A DNA stretch of 64,000 nt from Marivita sp. XM-24bin2 (GTDB lineage Bacteria > Pseudomonadota > Alphaproteobacteria > Rhodobacterales > Rhodobacteraceae): contig QCWH01000011.1 of the NCBI GenBank assembly GCA_003149565.1, forward strand, positions 21,392-85,391, written 5' to 3'. This document shows, one piece after another, positions 19,115 to 27,357 of the stretch. Position numbers and translations under genes: made by a program. A model generated the notes under the pieces. It saw nothing but the letters and a program-made list of their open reading frames with translations, made no database searches and had not been told where the DNA came from. How positions within the stretch are numbered: position 1 is the stretch's first letter; each line of letters starts with the position of its first letter.

Positions 19115-20239
19115 TTATCTTTTAAAACCTGCCGCGACAAAGGGCAGCGATGCAACTGTTACCGGCAACCGCTTTCCACGAACCTCGCCGAAAAGCGCGG
19201 TTCCTTCCTCGGAATAGGCGGTCTCGATATACCCCATCGCGACCGGTCCATTGACGCTTGGCCCAAACCCACCGGAGGTGACTGTGCCAACAGGATCATG
19301 TGCACCTACCGAGGCGAACAGCGCCGTGCCCTCCCGCATCGGCGCGCGCCCGTCGGGTTTCAAGCCGACGCGCTGACGGGCAACGCCCTCGGCAAGCTCG
19401 CCAAGGATACGATCTGCCCCAGGGAAACCGCCTTCGCGATCCCCGGCCGCACGCCGGGCCTTCTGAATACCCCATGTCAGACCAGCCTCAACCGGCGATG
19501 TCGTGTCATCGATGTCATGCCCGTAAAGGCACAGCCCCGCCTCAAGCCGCAGGGAATCCCGCGCTCCGAGCCCAATTGCTTCAACATCGTCATGCTCCAG
19601 CAACGCTTTGGCCAAATCTGTGGCAGCGGCCACAGGAACGGATATCTCATATCCGTCTTCCCCGGTGTAGCCAGATCGGGACACCCAGCATTCGGCACCA
19701 GCAATCGGCACGGTGGCAACATCCATGAATCGCATCTCGGATACCATCGGATGATGCTCGGCCAGCACAGCCTCTGCTTTTGGCCCCTGCAAAGCCAGCA
19801 ACGCCCGGTTTTCAAGCAGCTTGACCGTCACGTCCGGTTCCAGCTCTGCGCGCATGCGGGCAACATCCGCCTCCTTGCAGGCCGCGTTCACCACGACAAA
19901 GAGGTGATCGTCCCGGTTGGCAAACATCAGATCGTCCTCGATCCCGCCTGCGGCGTTGGTGAAGAACCCGTAGCGTTGCCGACCTTCGTCAAGTCCCAAC
20001 ACGTCCTGCGGGATCAACCGCTCCAGCGCGGCTTTTGCGACTTCCGGGTCTTCAGACCGCAGGACAACCTGGCCCATGTGGCTGACATCGAACAGCCCCG
20101 CAGCTGCCCGGCAGTGCAGGTGCTCTTTCATCACACCAAGGCTGTATTGAACGGGCATTTCGTAACCCGCAAACGGCACCATCTTCGCGCCCAGCGCGAC
20201 GTGCAGATCGTAAAGCGGTGTGCGTTTCAAATCGCTCAC
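19115..20239 (-). CDS. gcvT: Aminomethyltransferase, T protein of glycine cleavage
   Basis: 374 residues if the GTG at 20239 is used. The folate-binding protein shows [20 protein letters not shown] and [19 protein letters not shown]. It transfers the one-carbon unit to tetrahydrofolate and releases ammonia. The GTG start ([13 protein letters not shown]) is preferred because AAGGG lies 7 nt upstream and because family members begin here; the ATG 14 codons earlier (20281) lies within the riboswitch leader. First gene of gcvTHP. Confidence 0.95.
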   Translation of the reverse strand: MSDLKRTPLYDLHVALGAKMVPFAGYEMPVQYSLGVMKEHLHCRAAAGLFDVSHMGQVVLRSEDPEVAKAALERLIPQDVLGLDEGRQRYGFFTNAAGGIEDDLMFANRDDHLFVVVNAACKEADVARMRAELEPDVTVKLLENRALLALQGPKAEAVLAEHHPMVSEMRFMDVATVPIAGAECWVSRSGYTGEDGYEISVPVAAATDLAKALLEHDDVEAIGLGARDSLRLEAGLCLYGHDIDDTTSPVEAGLTWGIQKARRAAGDREGGFPGADRILGELAEGVARQRVGLKPDGRAPMREGTALFASVGAHDPVGTVTSGGFGPSVNGPVAMGYIETAYSEEGTALFGEVRGKRLPVTVASLPFVAAGFKR

Positions 20240-20321
20240 GCGGCATCCCTTCAGTTTCGACCGGATGCTTGTGTACGACAACCGGCATATTCCAAGCCAC
20301 GCAACTGCGCGTCTGTCCTAT

Positions 20322-20476
20322 GCCCCCTCTGTCCTTTCGCCTGAGATCGTTATCCCTTCGGCGCTCCGGGGCGGGCCCGGAATCTCTCCAGAGTCTATGT
20401 CCGCGACGGTCCTTCGGCCTGAGAGTTTCCGGGGGCGGTTGCTCCTTCGGCACCGGCGAACCGGTTCTCCCATCGT
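20322..20476 (-). ncRNA. Tandem glycine riboswitch
   Basis: On the minus strand, two consecutive glycine aptamers can be read. The first contains GCCGAAGGAGCAA and AACTCTCAGGC followed by AAGGACCG. It is joined by CTCTGGAGAGA to the second, with CGCCGAAGGGATAACG and ATCTCAGGCGAAAGGACAG. These are the conserved cores of the known glycine riboswitch. It ends ~83 nt before the gcvT start, so glycine should switch gcvTHP on, as in other bacteria. Confidence 0.95.
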
Positions 20477-20492
20477 GGATGTATGCAGTGGT

Positions 20493-20513
20493 AGACCGAA
20501 TCTTTCTCGGTCT
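20493..20513 (-). terminator. Hairpin between the NsrR-like gene and the riboswitch
   Basis: AGACCGA and TCGGTCT pair around a 7-nt loop, 6 nt after the regulator stop on the minus strand. It could end that transcript ahead of the gcv leader. No T-tract. Confidence 0.45.
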
Positions 20514-20519
20514 CAAGTG

Positions 20520-20990
20520 TCAATCTGCCAGAGCCGCCTCACGTGCCGCGCACCCCCGCTCGGGGTTCAAAATATCCAGCAGATCGGCATTGGTACAGAC
20601 CAGCGCCTCCAAGGTGATTGGATCGAGCGACCGGTAAAAGGCTTCGACCGCATCGGTCAGAGCCGTCCGCAAACGGCAGGCTTCGGTCAAAGGACAGGTA
20701 TTGTCGACGTCGGCAAAGCATTCGGCCAATGGCACAGGGGCCTCTAACACTCGAAAGACGTCGCCAATATTGATCTGATCGGCAGGTCGCCCCAAAGACA
20801 ACCCGCCATTCCGACCACGCTGCGTGTGCAGGAATCCAAGCTGTGCGAGCTGATTGATCACTTGAGCCAGGTGGTTTTCGGACGCGTTACAGCGCTCAGC
20901 GATTTCCGTCTTGGTCACGAGACGCCCTGTGTTTGCCGCGCAGAACATGAGAACACGCATCGCGATATTGGTACGTTTTGTGACACGCAC
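20520..20990 (-). CDS. nsrR: Rrf2 family iron-sulfur regulator, NsrR-like
   Basis: 156 residues. An N-terminal winged helix (residues ~1-75, TEIAERCNASENHLAQVINQLAQLGFLHTQRGRNGG) is followed by three cysteines at 91, 99 and 105 (AECFADVDNTCPLTEACRL), the Fe-S ligand pattern of NsrR. The C-terminal LDPITLEALV also resembles NsrR, the nitric-oxide-sensing repressor. The start is GTG with AAGGA 8 nt upstream. An FNR-type box lies 58 nt upstream, which fits a nitrogen-oxide or low-oxygen role. Other Rrf2 members (IscR, RirA) remain possible. Confidence 0.8.
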   Translation of the reverse strand: MRVTKRTNIAMRVLMFCAANTGRLVTKTEIAERCNASENHLAQVINQLAQLGFLHTQRGRNGGLSLGRPADQINIGDVFRVLEAPVPLAECFADVDNTCPLTEACRLRTALTDAVEAFYRSLDPITLEALVCTNADLLDILNPERGCAAREAALAD

Positions 20991-21047
20991 GGCAGTTATC
21001 CTTATCAGATCAGTTGGCCAACCCTAGCGGTTCATGCAAAGTTGTCT

Positions 21048-21061
21048 TTGATATACATCAA
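21048..21061. promoter_or_regulatory. FNR/DNR-type box
   Basis: TTGATATACATCAA is a perfect match to the FNR/FnrL/DNR consensus TTGAT-N4-ATCAA. It lies in the 93-nt divergent gap, 58 nt before the NsrR-like start and 23 nt before the cyclotransferase start. On the minus strand it is at a plausible activating distance; on the plus side it is close enough to block transcription. Confidence 0.75.
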
Positions 21062-21083
21062 CCACCCCAGAGCAGATAGCCCC

Positions 21084-21647
21084 GTGAAGCACCCCCACTT
21101 TTTTGGTTACGGATCGCTGGTCAACCGCAAAACGCATGACTTCACTCCGCTCCACGCGGCCCGGATCACTGGTTGGCGGCGCAGCTGGCAGCGCGCTCCG
21201 AACCGACCTGCTGCGTTTCTGTCAGTGATTGCGGATGCGGCCTCAGACATTGAAGGCGTGATCGCTCCTGTTCCGAATGACGACTGGCTGGCGCTTGATG
21301 CCAGGGAGCATTCCTACGCGCGGCTTGCGGTGACCGACGCGGTGAGCCACGCAGCAGACAATGTGAGAGACATCTCAATCTACGCGATACCACCAGACAG
21401 CGCAGCGCCACCAGACGCGGATCACCCCATTTTGCTCAGTTATGTTGACGCTGTCCTTCAAGGCTATATGCGGGAATACGGTCACGCTGGCGCCGAACGC
21501 TTTGTTGCATCCACCGAAGGGTGGAACACGCCCGTCCGAAACGACCGGGAGGACCCGGTCTACCCTCGAGCGCAGCGTCTCTCTAAAGAGGAGCAAGACT
21601 TCGTGGATGACATGTTGCTTACAGCACGTGCCAAAGTGTTTGCCTGA
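21084..21647 (+). CDS. Gamma-glutamylcyclotransferase-fold protein
   Basis: 187 residues from a GTG start. The N terminus HFFGYGSLVN is the substrate-loop motif (GYGSL) of the GGCT fold, and the central DWLALDAREHSYARLAV carries the expected acidic residue of the family. It probably acts on gamma-glutamyl peptides, in glutathione turnover (inference). The long upstream extension of this frame runs antisense through the regulator and is not coding. Its stop overlaps the next start by 1 nt (TGATG). Confidence 0.8.
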   Translation: MKHPHFFGYGSLVNRKTHDFTPLHAARITGWRRSWQRAPNRPAAFLSVIADAASDIEGVIAPVPNDDWLALDAREHSYARLAVTDAVSHAADNVRDISIYAIPPDSAAPPDADHPILLSYVDAVLQGYMREYGHAGAERFVASTEGWNTPVRNDREDPVYPRAQRLSKEEQDFVDDMLLTARAKVFA

Positions 21648-22894
21648 TGCGGGAACGGATCTGGCTTTGGCTCAAGAGACTTTGGCACCGCCCGGGCATT
21701 CGTATTTCGGGATTCGGCGCTGCCGCACTGCTCATTGCGTTTATCGCACCACTCCTTGACCGTTTCCTGCCGGATTCACTCGCCGACCGCTTTTCGCGGG
21801 ACGCTGTGCTGCCAATCTTGAACATCCTCGCCTCGTCGATGCTGGCGGTGACCACCTTTTCACTCGGTATCATGGTGCAGGCGTTCCGCTCTGCCGCCGC
21901 GCAAGCCACACCTCGTGTCTACAGATTGCTGATGCAGGATATGACCACACTCAACGTCATGTCAGTCTTTGTCGGCGCGTTCCTGTTCTCCCTTGCCGCG
22001 ATCGTCATGTTCCGTGCGGGATACTATGGCGAGTCTGCCACCGTTATTGTGTTTGCGATGACGATCCTTTGCATCTTCCTCATCGTCGTGGCGATCCTGA
22101 GATGGATTGCACATCTCAGCCAATTGGGCAGCCTGCATCACACCCTGACACTGGTGGAAACCGCGGCCAAACAGCCGCTAATCCACCTCGCAAAGCAACC
22201 AAACCTTGGCGCATGTGCGGCCAGTGACGCACCGCGCGCACCAGAAACATCCAAAGCTCTGCAATCGCCCCGGTCCGGTTACGTGCAATTCATTAGTCTT
22301 GCCGAGCTAAACGAGCAGCTGGAGAAGAACGATGCCACTTTGTGGGTCAACACCCCGCCCGGAAGCTGGGTTCTGAAAGACACGCCGCTCGCCTATGTCG
22401 ATGGTGAATGCGACCTCGACACGCTGCTGGAAAACTTCACGATAGGTGACGAACGTACCGTAGAGCAGGATGCCCGCTTTGGCCTGGTGGTTCTGTCGGA
22501 AGTGGCGTCGCGCGCTTTGTCTCCGGGTGTCAACGATCCCGGCACCGCGATTGACGTCATCCACAGGATCGAACGCATCCTGTGGGATCTTGGTCAAGGC
22601 ATGAGCCGGGAAGACCGGGAGACAGAACCCCAGTTTGGTCGTGTGATCATCGGCACCGTTTCTGCCGAAAACCTGATGCACGACGGTTTTGCCAGCCTCA
22701 TGCAGGATGGCGGCGACAGGTTCGATGTCATGGCGCAGATGCTCAAGGCCGCCAACCGCCTGAGCAAGAGTGATTGGTCAGACCTTGCAAAGGCCGCCGA
22801 CGCGACCTGCGACGCAGCGCTTGGCATCATTGACCGACGCATCGACGATCCTGACGCCATCAAAACGCTACGCAAAAAGGCGAAAAGGACTTAG
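21647..22894 (+). CDS. DUF2254 membrane protein
   Basis: 415 residues. Hydrophobic segments lie at about 21-38, 58-80, 105-125 and 130-152, with LASSMLAVTTFSLGIMVQAFRSAAAQATPRV as the family hallmark. A long cytosolic C-terminal domain follows, including DERTVEQDARFGLVVLSEVASRALSPGVNDPGTAIDVI. Function is unknown. It is translationally coupled to the cyclotransferase and overlaps the convergent gltX by 4 nt. Confidence 0.9.
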   Translation: MRERIWLWLKRLWHRPGIRISGFGAAALLIAFIAPLLDRFLPDSLADRFSRDAVLPILNILASSMLAVTTFSLGIMVQAFRSAAAQATPRVYRLLMQDMTTLNVMSVFVGAFLFSLAAIVMFRAGYYGESATVIVFAMTILCIFLIVVAILRWIAHLSQLGSLHHTLTLVETAAKQPLIHLAKQPNLGACAASDAPRAPETSKALQSPRSGYVQFISLAELNEQLEKNDATLWVNTPPGSWVLKDTPLAYVDGECDLDTLLENFTIGDERTVEQDARFGLVVLSEVASRALSPGVNDPGTAIDVIHRIERILWDLGQGMSREDRETEPQFGRVIIGTVSAENLMHDGFASLMQDGGDRFDVMAQMLKAANRLSKSDWSDLAKAADATCDAALGIIDRRIDDPDAIKTLRKKAKRT

Positions 22895-24228
22895 GCCTTT
22901 GCGAGCTTGCGCGCAGGAATGGTCTGCAAAATCGGCAACAGATCAGCCATTTCCGGCCCCCGCTCCTGCCCTGTCACAGCCTTGCGCAGCGGCATGAAAA
23001 GACTTTTTCCCTTGCGACCGGTCGCTTCTTTCACGGCATTGGTCCACGTACTCCAGGCATCTGGACCGAGCGGTCCCTCAGGCAGCAACGCCATTGCCTG
23101 AGCCACGAACTCTGCATCCTCATCGGCCACCATCGGTTCGGCCCCGTTCACGCAGAGGTCCCACCACTTGGCGATATCGCGGCGCGTGGTGATGTTCTCA
23201 CGCGCGACGCTCCAGAACGCCTCGGCCTTGTCCTCGGGCACTCCCAGCGCAGCCAGATCCTCTTTCATCACGCTATACTCGAGCGCATGCAGCTTGCGCG
23301 CGGTCAGCGGAAACAGGTCCTGGAAATCGAACTTGGTAGGCGCCGAACCGAACTGGTTCAGATCGAACCCGTCGGCAATCTCGTCCAGCGACATCCGCAA
23401 TTCCACCGGCTGCGACGATCCGAGACGCGCCATCAGGCTCAAAAGCGCCTCAGGCTCCACACCCTGCTCACGCAGGTCCCGCAACGCCAGCGTACCCAGA
23501 CGCTTGGACAGCGACTCCCCCTGCGGTCCGGTGAGCAGCGAGTGGTGTGCAAAGGACGGCACCGTTCCGCCCAGCGCGCGGATGATCTGGATCTGCGTGG
23601 CCGTGTTCGTCACGTGATCCGACCCCCGCACGACATGGGTCACGCCCATCTCGGTGTCGTCCACAACTGACGCCAAAGTGTACAGGATCTGCCCGTCAGC
23701 GCGGATCAATACAGGATCGCTCACGCTTGCCGCATCGATTGAGATGTCGCCCAAGATGCCATCGGTCCATTCGATCCGCTCCTGATCGAGTTTGAAGCGC
23801 CAGACACCATCGCCCCGCTCGGCGCGCAATTCGGCCTTTTCCTCCTCGGACAACGCAAGCGCGGCGCGGTCATAGACCGGCGGCTTGCCCATGTTCAGCT
23901 GCTTCTTGCGCTTCAGGTCCAGTTCGGTTGGCGTCTCGAACGCCTCATAGAACCGCCCCATCTCGCGCAGCGAGTCCGCCGCTGCATGATAGCGATCAAG
24001 ACGCTCCGATTGACGCTCCACACGGTCCCATGTGAGCCCCAGCCATTCCAGATCCTGCTTGAGCGCATCGACATATTCTTCCTTTGACCGCTCCGGGTCG
24101 GTGTCGTCGATCCGCAGAATGAACGTGCCGCCGGATTTGCGGGCGATCAAATAGTTGAACAAGGCGGTGCGCAGGTTGCCGACATGGATATATCCGGTGG
24201 GCGACGGCGCGAAACGGGTGGTTGTCAT
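22891..24228 (-). CDS. gltX: Glutamyl-tRNA synthetase
   Basis: 445 residues. Class I signatures: HIGH-type HVGN in RFAPSPTGYIHVGNLRTALF and KMSKS-type SLSKR in GESLSKRLGTLALRD. The length and the SLSKRLG motif fit the shorter GluRS form that many alphaproteobacteria carry beside a second copy; such second copies may charge tRNA-Gln. Whether another gltX exists in this genome is not visible. Convergent with DUF2254, with a 4-nt overlap. Confidence 0.95.
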   Translation of the reverse strand: MTTTRFAPSPTGYIHVGNLRTALFNYLIARKSGGTFILRIDDTDPERSKEEYVDALKQDLEWLGLTWDRVERQSERLDRYHAAADSLREMGRFYEAFETPTELDLKRKKQLNMGKPPVYDRAALALSEEEKAELRAERGDGVWRFKLDQERIEWTDGILGDISIDAASVSDPVLIRADGQILYTLASVVDDTEMGVTHVVRGSDHVTNTATQIQIIRALGGTVPSFAHHSLLTGPQGESLSKRLGTLALRDLREQGVEPEALLSLMARLGSSQPVELRMSLDEIADGFDLNQFGSAPTKFDFQDLFPLTARKLHALEYSVMKEDLAALGVPEDKAEAFWSVARENITTRRDIAKWWDLCVNGAEPMVADEDAEFVAQAMALLPEGPLGPDAWSTWTNAVKEATGRKGKSLFMPLRKAVTGQERGPEMADLLPILQTIPARKLAKA

Positions 24229-24318
24229 GGACTGTGTCTCCTGTTGCCCGCGCTTTCACACAAAGGGACGCTTTTGTCCAGAAAGCCCCGCACCAATGCC
24301 CTGCGTCATTGCACAGTC

Positions 24319-24346
24319 ACGAAGGCGTGAACGCACAAGCCTTCGT
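24319..24346. promoter_or_regulatory. Perfect 8-bp inverted repeat before the MBL-fold gene
   Basis: ACGAAGGC and GCCTTCGT are separated by 12 nt, ending 49 nt before the MBL start. It could be an RNA hairpin in the leader or an operator. No regulator is assigned. Confidence 0.35.
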
Positions 24347-24395
24347 CGACGGTGTTGCTAAACTCTCAATCATTCCAATCAAGGGAGCGATCATT

Positions 24396-25322
24396 ATGTC
24401 TGAACATTCCATGTCACGCCGCAGCCTGCTTGCCGGGGCAGCCGCCCTTCCAATGGCAGCCGGTCTCGGAGCAACCCGCGCCAGCGCCGGAGGCCATATG
24501 CAGGGCGCTCAAATCCCCCGAGTGAGCCGCTTTGGTGTCGGTGATTTCGAAGTGACCACCCTCCTCGTGGGCAGCCGTACTGTTGAGGAACCGCAGGGCA
24601 TCTTCGGCATGAATGTCGATGCCGACGAATTTGCTGCCGTATCACAGGAAGCCCACATCCCTGTCGACAAGGCACAGTTTTTCTTCACACCGACTCTGGT
24701 CAACACCGGCTCCGAATTGATTCTCTTCGACACCGGTCTCAACGGCGCTGCGACTGCGCAAGCCGTAGAAATGGCTGGTTACTCTGCCGACGCGGTCACC
24801 CATGTCGTCCTGACCCACATGCACGGCGACCATATCGGCGGCCTGATGACCGACGGTGCAGAAACTTTCGGCAACGCAGCCTATATCACCGGTCAGGCAG
24901 AGTTCGACCACTGGTCTGGCACCGACAATGAAGGCTTTGCAAACAACGTCAAACCGCTCGCTGAAAAGATGACTTTTCTCGGCGACGGCGACGACGTGAC
25001 CTCAGGCATCAGCGCAATGGCCGCATTCGGACACACACCGGGCCACATGACCTACATGCTGGACAGCAATGACCAGCAGTTGCTGATTTTCGCTGACCTC
25101 GCCAACCATTATGTCTGGTCGCTGGCGCATCCCGATTGGGAGGTCCGTTTCGATATGGACAAGGCCGCTGCGGCCGCGTCTCGTCGCAAGGTACTGGGCA
25201 TGCTGGCGTCAGACGGCATGCCGTTCATTGGCTACCACATGCCCTTCCCGGGTGTGGGTTATGTCGAAACCCGCGGTGACGGCTTCCACTACGTGCCGCA
25301 CAGCTACCAGCTCCTGCTCTGA
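24396..25322 (+). CDS. Exported metallo-beta-lactamase-fold hydrolase
   Basis: 308 residues. A twin-arginine signal, SMSRRSLLAGAAALPMAAGLGA, opens the protein. The MBL zinc motif THMHGDHIGG (His141-His146) is complete, with later AFGHTPGHMTYML and DLANHY ligands. Sequence resembles periplasmic MBL-fold hydrolases of the AttM/quorum-quenching superfamily branch, but substrate is unknown. AAGGGAG precedes the ATG. Divergent from gltX. Confidence 0.9.
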   Translation: MSEHSMSRRSLLAGAAALPMAAGLGATRASAGGHMQGAQIPRVSRFGVGDFEVTTLLVGSRTVEEPQGIFGMNVDADEFAAVSQEAHIPVDKAQFFFTPTLVNTGSELILFDTGLNGAATAQAVEMAGYSADAVTHVVLTHMHGDHIGGLMTDGAETFGNAAYITGQAEFDHWSGTDNEGFANNVKPLAEKMTFLGDGDDVTSGISAMAAFGHTPGHMTYMLDSNDQQLLIFADLANHYVWSLAHPDWEVRFDMDKAAAAASRRKVLGMLASDGMPFIGYHMPFPGVGYVETRGDGFHYVPHSYQLLL

Positions 25323-25364
25323 TCTTGGCTTGACGCCGTCACCTTGCGCGGTGCTGATACGCGC

Positions 25365-25757
25365 ATGACCGCGCAAGACGATATTGATGACATCACACGC
25401 TATGCCGAGGCAGCCCTGACAGGGCTGCCTTTGCCGTTTCGCGATCTGTGCCGGGACGTTTTGCTCCAGGTCACCGACTGGCCACCACAGAGCATTCTGA
25501 CTGAATTGGATATTGACGATCCGCTTGAACTGACCGGTCTTTACGACGGCATTCCACTCACCGAGAAATCCGCTGGCGACCCGTATCCGTTTCCCGATCA
25601 GATCTGGCTCTATGCAGAACCCATCCTTGCGGAATGGCGCGAGAGGAAATCCGTCACGCTAAAGGATCTGGTGGCTCATATCGTCATTCACGAAATTGCG
25701 CATCACTTCGGCTGGACCGATGACGAAATCGCCGAGGTGGACCGCTGGTGGGAATAG
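25365..25757 (+). CDS. Zincin-like metallopeptidase family protein
   Basis: 130 residues. HEIAHHFG (109-116) is the HExxH zinc motif of the small zincin family once called DUF1025/UPF0242-like. The PLTEKSAGDPYPFPDQIWLYAEPIL block matches that family. Proteolytic activity is not well established. It starts 43 nt after the MBL gene and may be in its transcript. The start MTAQDD was preferred to an ATG seven codons upstream. Confidence 0.87.
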   Translation: MTAQDDIDDITRYAEAALTGLPLPFRDLCRDVLLQVTDWPPQSILTELDIDDPLELTGLYDGIPLTEKSAGDPYPFPDQIWLYAEPILAEWRERKSVTLKDLVAHIVIHEIAHHFGWTDDEIAEVDRWWE

Positions 25758-25804
25758 CGCGACAGAAGTTTGCAAACCCGCGAACATGGTTTGCAAAGCC
25801 CCCA

Positions 25805-27202
25805 TCACCCATCCGTTAAAGCACCGTTAATCCATTCACCGGTCGCTGTTTCGCCTGACGCATAGCGCATTGTGCCGGTGCCCTGACGCTTGCCATCAAG
25901 GAACGTGCCCTCGTAGACATCTCCGTTGGCATAGGTTGCAGTACCCTGACCACTGATTTCACCATTTTGCCATTCGCCGACATATTTGAACCCGTCGGTC
26001 ATGGTGATTTCCCCCTGCCCGTGACGCTGCCCGTCTTCGAACTGGCCGACATACACCGTACCATCTGTATAGGTCGCAGTGCCCTGACCGTGGCGCTGAC
26101 CATCTTGCCATTCGCCTTCGTACTTGTAGCCATCCGGATAGGTCATCACGCCATAGCCATGATTGCGCGCGTTGCGGAACTCGCCCTCATAGACAAGACC
26201 ATTGGCGTAGACCGCCCGACCTTTGCCGTCGATCACCCCATCGACCCAAGCGCCTTCATAGGTCGAGCCATCGGGATAGGTGATCTTACCCTCTCCATTG
26301 GCCAGATCGCCCCGGAACTGACCCTCGTAAACCGATCCGTCGGGATAGGTGACCTTGCCCAACCCTTCGATCTGTCCGGCAACCCAAGCGCCGTCATACC
26401 TGTAGCCGTCCGTGCCGATGAACGTGCCTTGCCCGTGGCGCAGATCGTCCTCGAACTCGCCCTCGTAAACATCGCCATTTGCATACAGGACTTTGCCCTG
26501 ACCGTCGCGGCGCCCGGCGACAAGCTGGCCCTCGTAAACATCGCCATTGGATTGGGTCAGCGTGCCGATCCCGTCGATCTGACCGTCTTTCCACATGCCG
26601 TCATAGACCAACCCATCCGGCATGGTCAGCTTACCCTGACCCTCGCGGTCGCCATCTGCCACGCGACCCTCGTAGATGGAGCCGTCGGGATAGGTGATCG
26701 TTCCGTTGCCTTCCTTGACCCCATTCACCCAGTCGCCTTCGTAGACATATCCGCCGGGGCTCTGCATCGTGCCGCGTCCGTGGTGCAGCGCGTTGCGGAA
26801 CGACCCTTCATACCGCACACCATTGGCATAGAGCGCAACACCCTGCCCAGTGATCTTGCCGTCCAGCCATGACCCTTCATAGGTCGACCCGTCTGCAAAC
26901 GTGATCTTGCCGATTCCCTCTGGCTTGCCCTTGGCGAACTGGCCTTCATAGACCGACCCGTTCGGGAAACGCGCAACGCCGTCGCCGCGAATTTCGCCGT
27001 CAACCCAGTCGCCGGTGTATTCGTAGCCGTTGGGAAGCCGGTACGTGCCGGTGCCGTGCTGCAATCCGTTCAGGAACGTTCCCTCGTATACGCCCCCATC
27101 ATCATATTGCTTTGTCTGCACCTCGCCGTCCTGCGCGCCAACGCCTTGTGCGATCAATAGTGCGAAAGACGCACCCAGAATGACTTTGCTGCCCGGTTTC
27201 AT
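25805..27202 (-). CDS. Exported MORN-repeat protein (18 repeats)
   Basis: 465 residues. A signal peptide (residues 1-23, ending GVGA) is followed by 18 complete 23-residue MORN units from residue 39 to 452 (YEGxF/WxxGxxxGxGxxxxxxGxx) and a partial unit at the end. MORN repeats form a beta-sheet solenoid and often bind lipids or proteins; here the signal peptide places it outside the cytoplasm. No catalytic domain is attached. Units 1-9 and 10-18 align one to one, showing a duplication of a nine-unit block. Confidence 0.93.
   Translation of the reverse strand: MKPGSKVILGASFALLIAQGVGAQDGEVQTKQYDDGGVYEGTFLNGLQHGTGTYRLPNGYEYTGDWVDGEIRGDGVARFPNGSVYEGQFAKGKPEGIGKITFADGSTYEGSWLDGKITGQGVALYANGVRYEGSFRNALHHGRGTMQSPGGYVYEGDWVNGVKEGNGTITYPDGSIYEGRVADGDREGQGKLTMPDGLVYDGMWKDGQIDGIGTLTQSNGDVYEGQLVAGRRDGQGKVLYANGDVYEGEFEDDLRHGQGTFIGTDGYRYDGAWVAGQIEGLGKVTYPDGSVYEGQFRGDLANGEGKITYPDGSTYEGAWVDGVIDGKGRAVYANGLVYEGEFRNARNHGYGVMTYPDGYKYEGEWQDGQRHGQGTATYTDGTVYVGQFEDGQRHGQGEITMTDGFKYVGEWQNGEISGQGTATYANGDVYEGTFLDGKRQGTGTMRYASGETATGEWINGALTDG
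25847..27088 (-). repeat. Coding tandem repeat: 2 x 621 bp, each of nine 69-bp MORN units
   Basis: The region coding MORN units 1-9 (27088-26468) and 10-18 (26467-25847) aligns unit by unit: for example units 5 and 14 share FRNA-HG-G and P-GY, and units 8 and 17 share W--G-I-G-GT and NGDV. Within each block, units 1-4 also match 5-8. The similarity is at protein level; DNA identity has decayed. Confidence 0.8.
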
Positions 27203-27357
27203 TTATTCGGTATCCCACTCATGTCCGTTGCCATGACCCTGTGCCCGAAACCTAAGCGACCGGGCGGGGTCAGACAATGTCTTATCCCACAAGGTGCTTT
27301 CCCTCGCGCGGGGTTCTGCTATGTCACCCGCGATATCGGGAAAGGAAGGACCGCCCC

